Of a stretch of 64,000 nt of DNA, positions 33,401 to 43,500 are shown piece after piece. The stretch lies in assembly GCF_014898055.3 (NCBI RefSeq), contig NW_023601212.1, forward strand, positions 42,582,329-42,646,328. Direction: 5' to 3'. The position numbers and the translations under genes are program-made. Within the stretch, counting starts at the first letter, position 1. Each line of letters starts with the position of its first letter. The stretch comes from Talpa occidentalis. Lineage: Eukaryota > Chordata > Mammalia > Eulipotyphla > Talpidae. The notes under the pieces were generated by a model that saw only the letters and a list, made by a program, of their open reading frames with translations, had not been told where the DNA came from and made no database searches.

Positions 33401-36400
33401 ATTTCCTTGTCTATAATGACAGGTGGCCCCATAACCTAATTTTACGTCATCTGATCACAGTTAACATAAGAACAATCCTACAACCTCTGATTCCAAGTGA
33501 TATCTTACCCCCAGCCCCTGACTCCCGGCCTATGTGAGCCTGTATCCCAAATCCCATGCAACTGTTCACAGGAAACCTGGGATTCCCATTCCTTTGCCTC
33601 TGACCCTAGGTTAAGCTGTGTAACTAATCTCGTGCCACCATCAATCCCATGATTTCTGAGCCTAGGTGACTCTGGAACCCCAATCCAATCCTACTTCATA
33701 TCATGTACTCTGTCACCCCAAACTTAATCCCAAGTTCATGACCTCTAACCTATACCTAAAACCCCAGGGGTTGCTGCAGCTCAGTAAAAACCCTGACCCT
33801 AAGCAGACCTGTAACCCTAAGCACCACTATCCCCTGTGTGCCAAGTCCTGGAACCTAGAGGCTGATGACTCCTGACCCCTGATCTTAGGACTTTGATCAT
33901 TTGGGAACTTTATGCACATATTTCCTTCACACACACCATGGCTTCTTTTGTCCCAGCTGGTTCCCGGCAGAGCTGGGCACTGTGTTCTCAAGCTGGAGAG
34001 AAGCATGCAAAGCACACGGCTCTGAGGCATTGGGCCCCCGTCTGGTGTGTGCCTCCCTCTTCCTGCGACTCCTGTGTCCTGCCATACTGGCGCCTAGCCT
34101 CTTTGGACTGGCACCAGAGCACCCAGCACCCAGCCCAGCCCGCACCCTCACACTGATCGCCAAGGTCATCCAGAACCTTGCCAACCGTGCCCCGTAGGTG
34201 CTGGGAGCCTTGGGGTTATGCTGGGGCTGGGGAGGGGTGTAGAAGATGCTTGATCTGACCTACCTAGTTGGGCTTTAACCCAGGTTTGGTGAGAAGGAGG
34301 CATACATGGGCTTCATGAATGCCTTTCTGGAGGACCATGGACCTGCCATGCAACGCTTCCTGGACCAAGTAGCCATGGTGGATGTAGATGCAGCACCCAG
34401 TGGTTACCAGGGCAGCACTGACCTGGCCCTCCAGCTGGCGGTCCTGCATGCCCAGCTCTGTACCATCTTTGCTGAGCTTGACCAGGTGTGGCCTGAGCCC
34501 AGAGCGTGGGACATAGGGTAGGGAGGCAAGAGGGCAAGGAACTTCTGGTCCCAGAAAAGTTTGTTCAGCATCCTCCCTGTATGCCTCACCAGGCCACCCG
34601 GGATAGCCTGGAACCACTGCCAACCATCCTACAAGCCATTGAGGAGGGACAGCCTGTGCCCGTGTCTGTGCCAATGTGCCTTCCACCACCCCCAGCCCAA
34701 GTCCACTCCAGGTAAATCTGCCTCAAGTCTGGTCCAGTTCTAATGGGTAGGAGCAGGGGCAGGGCCTAAAGTGAGCATTGAGTCAATCAGTAGTGAGAGG
34801 TAAAGAAGGATCATGTCACAGGTCAGGGAGGGAGTCACATCAGAAACTGTTGGATAAAGGTCAGAGATGGGGTCATCTAAGAGGTCAGGAAGAGTCTTAC
34901 GGTGTGGTCAGAGAGCAGGCAATGGGTCAGATTGGAGTGCAAGGTAGGGATTAGGCATTGCAGCAGTCAGGGATTGGTTACATCTGGAGTTCGAGAGAGA
35001 AGGTGACATTGTGATCAGCAGTAAGGAACAGGTTTCAGTGGGAGATTGTGCATGGGGTCAAACCAGGGGTCTGCTCAGAGTCAGATGTTAAGATGCTGTC
35101 ATACTTGGGGTTAGAACTCTGGGATCATGTTTTATTAGGGGTCAGAGACAGGGTCAGTTTAAGGTCAGTCTGGCAACAAGAGGGGTCAAATTGGGAAAGA
35201 ACAGAGCAGAGTGAAGCCCAGGGTCAGATCACAATCAGAAGTTACAAAGAGGGTCAGGTCAAGAGTCACATTCTGTCAGAGGTCAGGGACAGGCTAGAGA
35301 GGAGTCAAAGGTTAAATTCAGATCACGTCAAGTGTCATAGAATGGTACTGTCAGTTCAGCATAGGCTTAGAGATCAAGATATGTTCTCATAAGTGACGGG
35401 GTAGAAGTAGATCAGGGGTGGGGCCATTTCTGGTCATAAGTAGGGATGGGGTCTGCTCAGGGACCATCCAAGGGCCTGAGCTTTCACATTTCCCCTCCAG
35501 CTTCTCTGCTAGGGAGAAGCCTCACTTCCTGCTCCCCCGGGACCTGTCCAAGCACACTCCCCTCATCTCCAAGAGTCAGTCCCTGCGCAGCGTTCAGGAC
35601 ACTGGGAGTTGGACCAGGCACCGGCCAGAAGAGGAGCCCGGGAAACTGCCCAGGCGGGTGCAGCGCACACAGAGCGTCCCGGCTGGCCACCCCTCTCGCC
35701 GCTGCCCGCCTGTAGGACCCTGTCCGCAACCCAAAAGCTCCCTACACACAGGTCCCGCGGCCCATGGCAGACCATGGACCAGGGCTACGTCTTCACTGCC
35801 TCGGAAGCCCTCCGTGCCCTGGCAGCGCCAGCTGGACCAACCACGAGACACAGACCGGACGTTGGGCTCGCACAGACCGGTTGGCAAGGTGAGATCTAAC
35901 CAGGTCTGTCTACAGAAGGGAGAGGCAGGATAGAAAAAAGATTGAAAGCCCAGCAGGTTCAGTTACCGAGTTCACTCCGTCTTGTGATCCCAGGCTAGCC
36001 CAATCCTCTCTTTCTTCCTCTATCCTCCGAAAGTGTATGAGCCAGGACAATAACAAGGGAGCGCACAAGGGCCTGGGAGGTCAGGGTCTTCCAGAAGAAG
36101 GGGTGAGACGGCAGGTCAAGTTACAGCTGCTCCCTTCTCACAGCTGGCAGAGTTGCAGTGCCAGGTGGTCGCCCTGCGTGAGGAACAGAAGACGCTGTCC
36201 GGCATTTTGGAGTCGCTTAGCACCCACATCCAGACCTTGATGGAACAGCAGGAGCATCTTCGAAGCCACCTGCAGGACTTGGACTCCAGGCTCCGTGAAG
36301 GGTGAGCCCCACCTGCTGCCATAGCCCCGCCCCCAGGTGGGCCCACGATAATCAGATTGGCCCTGACCCTTTCATTCAAACGTTACTCTCAGGCAGCCCC

Positions 36401-37111
36401 ACCTAAGCCACGCCTGGAATGACCACTCCCCCTCTTCCAGCCCTGCCTCCAAGCCCCAGTCTAGGTCCTGCCTCTTGGTCGGCTCCTCTAGCCCCCAGGT
36501 TAGCCCGTCCCTGGGTCCTAGTACTTATTCTGTACTTTTGTCCAGACTCCTTTCCTCAAATGAGCCCCTCCCAAATAGGTTGGGCCGGGCCCCATATATC
36601 AGTCTGGGCACGCCCCTCCCCAGCCTTCCAGGCTCTAATTCAGTCGTGTCTTCAAGTTTATCTAGGCCCCGCCCACCAGCCTGGATAAACCCACCTCTAC
36701 TCCAAGTCTCACCCCCTGAATCCCTGGCTGTCCAACTAGGAGCTGGAAGGGAGTCTGTTAGCTTCTTACTCCTTGCCTGCCCCTATATCCCTACAGGACC
36801 TCGCAGTTGTATGCAGAATGCGACCCTCCAAGCAATGACGGCCACAGGCTGAATACTCTGGTGAGATCCCTTCCTGGCCTTGTGACAGGTCTGGGCCTTT
36901 GGGGGAGCGAGGATTTGGATGCATCCCTCCTCTGACTTCGAGCTCACTGCCGCTGCCTCCCTAGGAGAGCCGCCTGGTTGAGATGGAGAATGCTCAGACC
37001 CAGCTGAAGGATATTGTCCAGAGCCTGCAGTCTCATCTAAGGACCCCGGAGTCATCCTGGACCCAGCCCCTACCCCTCAAATCACCCTGCCTCAACGGAG
37101 ACACCACATGA
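27478..37111 (+). CDS. RASAL3: RASAL3, RAS protein activator like-3 (RasGAP)
   Basis: Start ATG at 27490, TGA ending 37111; 17 coding exons sum to 3033 nt (1010 aa). Exons: 27490-27811, 29424-29548, 29708-29786, 29903-29964, 30285-30355, 30944-31070, 31154-31252, 31687-32229, 32603-32747, 32998-33142, 33957-34193, 34284-34485, 34593-34711, 35501-35888, 36144-36301, 36797-36860, 36965-37111. Family knowledge: a SynGAP-family protein of haematopoietic cells that speeds GTP hydrolysis on Ras and supports T-cell survival. Seen: a Ser/Arg-rich N-terminus; a PH-like region (about 165-295) ending in a WIEDLRRHF helix; a C2-like region in the single exon 31687-32229 (about 296-476); the RasGAP domain (about 477-720) with the arginine finger at R499 ([11 protein letters not shown]) and the FLR motif at R610 (LFLRLLCP); a basic Ser/Pro region; and a C-terminal coiled coil (about 889-985). 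Both GAP arginines are intact, so it should be catalytically competent. Confidence 0.97.
28225..28460 (-). repeat. L2-like in RASAL3 intron 1
   Basis: GAGCATTTCCTGTGTTCCAAG and ACCACAGTGAACAAAACAGG are L2-type phrases. Confidence 0.5.
29085..29250 (+). repeat. MIR in RASAL3 intron 1
   Basis: GTGACCCTGGGCAAGTCAC, CCTTGATAAAATGGAGG and AGGATTAAATGAGAGAAGG match the MIR core. Confidence 0.75.
33216..33360. mobile_element. palindromic MITE in RASAL3 intron
   Basis: Perfect 12-bp terminal inverted repeats, GGGTTGCCAGAT (33216-33227) and ATCTGGCAACCC (33349-33360), with a further inverted region around TTTATACTAAAAAA. A non-autonomous DNA transposon; family not assigned. Confidence 0.8.
34795..35400. 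repeat. GGTCA-rich degenerate repeat in RASAL3 intron 13
   Basis: About 15 GGTCA cores (AGGTCAG, GGGTCAG, GGGTCAA) occur in roughly 500 bp with irregular 20-45 bp spacing, which suggests a decayed minisatellite. Confidence 0.55.
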
Positions 37112-37259
37112 GCTGCCCACTCCTCCCCCACGTGGTCTGGGTGCAATGAAATAGCCTTTGTGGGGGGGGGGCACATTTGACTCTGTCCTCAGTCCTCAAG
37201 TGGCCTCAATGGAGAGTAGAGTTCTTGGTGCCAGATAGTTTGGCAGTTTGAGGCTGCCC

Positions 37260-37265
37260 AGTAAA
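37260..37265 (+). terminator. RASAL3: candidate RASAL3 polyadenylation signal AGTAAA
   Basis: AGTAAA, a common variant of AATAAA, lies 149 nt after the stop codon and is followed about 25 nt later by a TGTGTTTTTT stretch, a typical downstream element. No AATAAA is closer. Confidence 0.45.
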
Positions 37266-38039
37266 ATCTTGGTTACAGTAAGAGCGACATGTGTTTTTTC
37301 CCCTAAGTGTTGTCAATCGAAAAGTATCTTCCCTGTCCATTCTGCTCTCCTAAATCCTCCCCTAATTGGAGGTCTCATGAAGGGAGCAATGTAAGAGGAG
37401 TCTCAGCAGCTTTCACTTTCTGAGCCTTCACTTTCTGAGCTTTAACTTGCTTCATCTATAAAGTGGATCTAAAGTTCCTTACACAGTGGAAGACCCATAG
37501 CTTAGTGTTCCATAAAAACTATTTGTAGTTAAGGGCAGCACTCGCTTCTCAAATGAAGCCAAAAATTCCACCTCCACTAATCCCCAGATCCCAGATGAGA
37601 GCACCTTCCTAGGCCCCCCAAATCCCACACCACTGCAAGGACATACGTCTGTGAGGCAGATGAAGGGATGATTGGGTAGTTGTGGAAGTGGTTGAACTCT
37701 GGATATTGGTTGGGTGCATGAATGGGCATTTGAATCATGGGTGGGTGGATAGGTGAGGGGTAAGGTGGATAGGATAATAGGCAGATGAATGTGTCAGCAT
37801 TTGTGGGATATTTGTCCTACTAAGTGAGTTAAGTAGGTGGTTAGCTGGTATAGGCATGTCTGCCTAGAAGAGGCCTGGATTACAGTAGGAAATATCTGAA
37901 TTGAGCACATGGCTATGGCTACATATTTATTGAGGTCTCCAGAGATTCTTGAGTCATACAGTGGGAAAATAGTAATGAATTTACCGGACATTACTGCTGT
38001 CCTCATGGAGCTTACACTGTAGTGAAGGAGATAAGTCAA
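37266..38039. other. RASAL3-WIZ intergenic sequence
   Basis: Unique sequence grading into the TGGA-type repeat; an L2-like antisense phrase near 37925-38030 (TCATGGAGCTTACACTGTAG). No gene seen. Confidence 0.55.
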
Positions 38040-38330
38040 AGTGCAATTGATGGATGTTTTTGGTGGCTGGGTATGTAGGGATGGGTAAGGTACTTGGTGG
38101 GTTGTATAGATGAGTAGGCATATGCTTGGGTGGTGGATGGATAGCCTAATAGATGGAATATGGATAGATGAGTGGGTATTTGGATGGATGAATGGATGGA
38201 TGAGTGATTGGATGGGTAAATGGGTAGGTGGTTAGATGGTTGAGAGATTGTGTGTATGAATGGTGGAAAAATGGATGGTTGGTTGAACATGTGGATGGGT
38301 GATGGGGCTGTGCTGTGATCCTGGGGGTTG
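38040..38330. repeat. (TGGA)n / (GGAT)n simple repeat
   Basis: Degenerate TGGATGGA/GTGGATGG repeat between RASAL3 and WIZ; weaker flanks of the same kind reach left to about 37680. Confidence 0.85.
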
Positions 38331-38619
38331 GGTGCACAAGGGGACTAGATCAACTTTGGAGCTATGAGGTTCTTAAGTCCAATATGGATAACAGGGAAGA
38401 TGGGAATGAGTTCGTGGATGGAAAGTAGCTGATTGGTGGCAGAACAGTGAAGGTTAAGGTCTGCCAGGGTAAAGTCCAGAAAGACCAATGAATGATCCAT
38501 GGGGGAAGGTTTCTGCCCCCTCCGCACTCTTCTGGTGCTATTAGCAAGCGGGCTAGCATTGGAAGAATCAGTGGGGTGATGAGGAACCCATTGGGGGTAG
38601 GAGGACAAGAGTGTTGTCA

Positions 38620-39640
38620 TGGTAACAGAGCGTCTCCTAGGACGCTCTGGCCGCACGGGCCCTTTAAGGTGACCCGCCAGGCCACTCCCAACATGGCGGC
38701 GCGCCCATTGGCATCCCACCCACCCCCTCGGCCCCCACCACCGGCGGCGCGAGGGGGAGGGGGATGAAAGGGGGAGGGGGGGGGGGGGTGGCCCGGACCT
38801 CCCCATCATGGCGGTGCGGCGGGGCTGTCGCGCTGAGGTCACGGCGGCGCGCCGGGGGGGCGGGGCAGCGGGGGGAGTAATTTAAAGGGACAATGTCCCC
38901 CGAGCTGTGGAGGCGGCGGTGGCTGTGGAGGCCGCGGCACCGGCACCGAGAGCAACAGCAGCGGTAGCAACAGCGACGGCCGTACCAAGGAAGGGAGCTC
39001 CGTGCCCCGGCGCCCGGCCGGCGGCACCGCCTCCCCGGTGAGGCCCGGCCCGGCCAGCGGAGCTCGCGGGCGGGGCGGAGCCGGCTCTGGGAGGGGGAGG
39101 CCCGGGCCCGGCCGGGCCGGGCCAGGCGGGACCCCCCGGGGCGGGGGGCGGGGGCGGGGCCTGCATGGGGCGGGGCCTGGGCGGGGGCGGGGCCGCGCAG
39201 GTTGGGGAGAGCGGGGGTCTTGGGGCAGGTGCACCCCCCTACTCTACGCTTCCCGCGGGGTCTCCCGCCCCGAGGTGCACGGGTGGAGGGCTCATCTGCC
39301 AGACTCAGGCCCCCTGGTGGGCTTTGGTAGCACGGCGACACTCCCATCCCTGCGACCCCCGGGGGGCGTCCAGGCGGGAACCCCCTTCCGCACGCTGCCA
39401 AAGTGCTCCGAAGTTACGGTCCCGCCCGTTCCCCGAGGGCAGTGCCCACCCGGTGGGCACCCGCAGGTGCTTCCTCCGGGCCTGGGCAGGGACCCTCCGC
39501 CACGACTGCCAGCCCACGGACGGGGCCCCAGGGAGCACCCAGGCCCCCCGATCGCGGAGGGCAGCGCCTGCAGCCGGGCCTGGAGCCCCGGCCCCGCCCC
39601 GGTTGCCTGGGCCGGGCCTCCCCTCCATCTCCCTGGGGAG
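38620..39640. promoter_or_regulatory. WIZ: CpG island: promoter of the long WIZ transcript
   Basis: Very high G+C with abundant CpG and long C/G runs. It contains two ATGGCGG (YY1-type) motifs (about 38692 and 38810), many GGGGCGGGG Sp1-type sites (39145-39195), and a TTTAAA element at 38880. It ends in the first WIZ intron. Confidence 0.85.
38885..39037 (+). other. WIZ: WIZ non-coding first exon (long form)
   Basis: The exon ends at a consensus donor (CTCCCCG|GTGAGG). The next acceptor (atttcccctcag) ends at 40442, 59 bases before the first coding ATG. The 5' edge is uncertain; it was set just below a TTTAAA element at 38880. No long frame joins it to the coding sequence, so it is called 5' UTR. 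Confidence 0.6.
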
Positions 39641-40501
39641 GGCGCCTCATTCCTGCCCTTCACTTTGCCGTTACCTTGAAGGTATTTATAGGTGGAGAGA
39701 ACAGCACCCCCCCATCTCCCCGGCCTCCCTAGGGTCCTCATTTCTGGACCAGGAGCCCCAATCAGTCCCTTTTACTCACACACTAGAGAAGACCTTGGGA
39801 GGGAGGGATAAAGAAACCCAGGCTGGGTGTGCATGAGGGGTAATGTTGGGGAAAGAGCAAGAATTAATTCTGGGGTCACTTGAGGCTGTGTGTGAGGGTG
39901 AAGGGGTTAATGCTGGAGAACCCTAAGGTCATGTGGCAGGAGGGTTGGAGTGTGAGAAAGGTGCCCTGGTAATCATTGGGGGGGGAGGGGTTGGGGAAGT
40001 CTCAGTGTGTAGGATCAGAGGGTAGAAGTGCCTAGATTCATACTGAAGCATGGGCATAGGTGGACCATATGCATGTGCATGGAAATGTGGAAAGTGCAGC
40101 TGGAGAAAGTGCAGCTGTGTGTGAATGAAGGGAGGCACTGGGAGAAACTATAGCAGTCATGGTGGAAGAAAGCAGGGTGGCTGATTGCATGTGCAAAAAT
40201 GGGGTAAACTGAGGCAGTGTAGGTTCTGTGTAAAAAGAGTTTTTAATAGAAGACTGAGGCTTGCTGGATACCATCCTGGATACAATATATATGGATAGGA
40301 ACTCAGCACCATTAATTAGCTCACCTGTGCTGGGAGGTAAACTGAGACTGAATTACAAGGGTAAGGATGGGGGCTTGGAGGAAGGAGAAACTGAAACAAA
40401 TTCCTTCCTACCTCCCCTAAGCACCTCTCAATTTCCCCTCAGATCTACAATGCCTCGCTGAGCCAGCCTAGTAGCTGAGTGGAGCCAAGCAAAGAGCACC
40501 C

Positions 40502-43500
40502 ATGGATGGGCCCCTGGCAGGTGGCCTGGCTGCCCCAGATCGTCCTTGTGGCCCTGAGAGACTGCCTGGCCCAGCACCAAGGGAAGACATTAAAGGTGGA
40601 GCTGAGGCTGCTGAGGGGGAAGGTGGCATCTTCCGGTCCACCTACTACCTGCCTGTCACCAAGGAGGACCACCAGGAAATTCTGGATGGCAGAGGTGGCA
40701 TTTCCGGTAAGAGGGTGGGTGGGCCTGTGGCCCTGGGGGAGCATCTAGCCTGGTTCCAGAGGATCAGGGAGGGCCAGGTTATCCAGCCCATCAGGGGCTG
40801 AGTTGGGATTCTGATTCTGCTTAGGTCCAGAGCCTTCTCTTTCCAATGTGCTTATTTTCCCATTTTACAATTGTGAAAACAGAAGCTCTGGGAACCAATG
40901 ATCTGACCAAGGTTGCCCAGTGGGTGGTGAGGACCTGGGACTTGAACTTAGATATTCCTGACTCCCTCCTCAGAGTATGTCACTTGGGTCCGGGTATCCA
41001 ACTTAGCCTGACATTCCCTGCCCCAAGTCTGTTCCCCAGGCATCTCATTCCTATCAATCTATCCCAGTTCCCTCTGGCTGCACTGTAAGTCCATGGGCCA
41101 AAGCACCTTGTGCCCTCTAGTGGCTAGGAAAGACTGGATAATCAGAGATTCAAGTCACCCTTTGTGCCTCAGTTTACCCAGAAAAAGAGGCTCTTACACT
41201 GTTCCCAACTCAAGACTTGTTAGTCTTGCATTAAACATTTAGCACATGCTATGTGCCAAGCTCTGTTCTAGGTGCTGGGGAGAAAGTTCCTTCCCTCAGG
41301 GGCCTGACATCTTAGTAGGGGACACAGACAACAAGCAACTAAATAAATAACACAAGGGTAGGCAGTAACAGGCTGTGAAGGTATACAACAGAGCACCAGG
41401 ATCATGTCTGAAGGAATGGGAAATGCCTTCCTCGGGTGTTGGTGTTTGAGTGGAGCATGGAATGAATGGTGGCAAGTGCAAGTCAGGTGGAAAAAATAGC
41501 AGGTGCAAGGGCCCTGTAATGGTGTGCTCAAAGACAAAGCAGGAGCCTGGTGTAGCTGGAGAGCAGAGGGAGTGGCACTGGCTGATATACCAGACATCTC
41601 CCTTCATCTCTTTGGTCTGCTTGAAAGGCCATGATTTCCAGGAACCCCCAACACCTCACCAGGGGTTTCCACTATGCTACACTCTTTACATGATCATCTC
41701 ATGTCATTCTCAAAAGGCCCCTATGAGGTGGTCTTGGTTATTATCATCCCATGTTAGAGATGGGGAAAGTAAGGCCCTGAGAGGTGAGTTGCCCAAAGTG
41801 AATCAACCAGACTGTAACAGCCTCATTCTCAACCTCCATTCTCAACCACCTCTCTGCAACCACCAGCCTCATTCTCAACCACCATTCTGCAATAAGGCCG
41901 ACTTGACCAGGCCCTGTTCACCCTTAGTGATGCTCATGATGAGCAGACATTTACAAATCCCTTTCTCAGGCTGGGCACTATAGCACAGAGGTGACCAAAC
42001 ACACACACCATCCCCACCCTTGTAGGCCCTGGCACATTTGCTGGAGCAGCAATGGGGGAAGTTGGGGAGTCTCTGAGGCCCCAGATGAGGTGCCTGGCCC
42101 AGTCTGTAGGGTATCCAGGAGTTTTGGATGAGGAACAGTGAGTCAGGCAAAGAGAACAGGGGGCATCAATGCAGGAGAATCTGCATTGTGGAATCTCAGA
42201 CTGGTGGCACATGAAGGTGTCATATGATGCAGGGAAATGGCAGGGTGAGACCCCTCTGGGCAGAATATCAGCATTCAAGGAATCTTAGCAATCCCTTCCT
42301 CCAAACATGAGTAACCCAGGCCCATACAAAGGTAGGACCATGGCCCAGCTCACCCAGTTAGCTCAGGACCTTTACTTTGTGGGAGAACAGGGAACAGGCT
42401 CTGGGGACACAGGTCCTCTCTGCTTCTGAGGAATTGGGCACTTCTTGACTTGGCAGAAGCTCGAGGTCTGGAGAAATGGAAAGGTAGGTAGGTAGGTAAG
42501 TTGGTGTGCCCTCTCCCCAACTGGCGAGTCAACCAGGGTCCCTTGCATATCCCTGGAGAAGAAGGGAAATGTGACTATGGAGGGTTTCCCTGAACAAATG
42601 TGGGTTGGGACAATGGGCTTGACTTGGGGCAGGGTTGGTTTCACTTAGAGTATGCTTGTGGCCTGGAGGTTGGATGAAGCTCTGGGCTTCAAACCTGGTA
42701 TCTCCCCTGCTGCCCTCTCAGCCTGTTCAACCCCCCTTCCCTGGTATGGGCACCTGCCCTATGGGTCTTGTGATGCCTATAAATAGGAACAGGCTGTGGG
42801 GCTGCCATTCCACTCCGAAGCCTATGCCTTCTCTCATGCCTGCCCAGCCCTTGGAACCCCCAAAGCCTTTCCTGGAGTCGCTTCTTCCACTGCCAAAAAT
42901 TCTTACCTAGAAACAAATACATCCACTGCCTTCTCTGTCCTCCATTATGGCTGTGTGCCTGGAATCCCCACAGCCTCCCTGTCCCCTCCCCTACCCAATG
43001 TTTGGGCCCTCTGCTTGGCTTCCCGTGTGCAGTGGGGCTGAGACGGTCTACATGGATTGATGGAGTCTGTTGCCTGCCTGGCATTGGGACCAGGGAGAAG
43101 GGGATGAACAACGCATCATTTCTGCCCACATGGGGCCCAAGACTGAGGAGAAAATCAGAGCATGGAGTAAGCAGGCCTGAGGCTCTGGGTCTGGACTCAA
43201 CTTCCAACCTGGGATGTCTCCAAACTGGGACACTCCCAGAGAGGGACACCTCCCTCTTCCCCCAGCTGCGTCTCTGTGAATAGAGAATTTTCTATATCTC
43301 CTTGGTACCTGTCTCTGGTCCTCTAGACTTGGGTGGTGGCCATGCCCATTATCCAGAGGAGGAAACTGAGGCTCAGAACCGGAAAAGCATGCCCTTCAGG
43401 TCAATGCCAGGCCTTGAACTCACCATGTGTCTGGCTCCAGGTCTAGATTCTTGGCCAGTAGCCAAGTCTCCTGCTTTGAGGGTTCAAGCTTCTCATGGAC

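Noticed and set aside
38664..39401. 245-codon antisense frame in the WIZ CpG island
   Set aside because: Pro/Arg/Gly-rich translation expected from any CpG island; no domain, no splice support.
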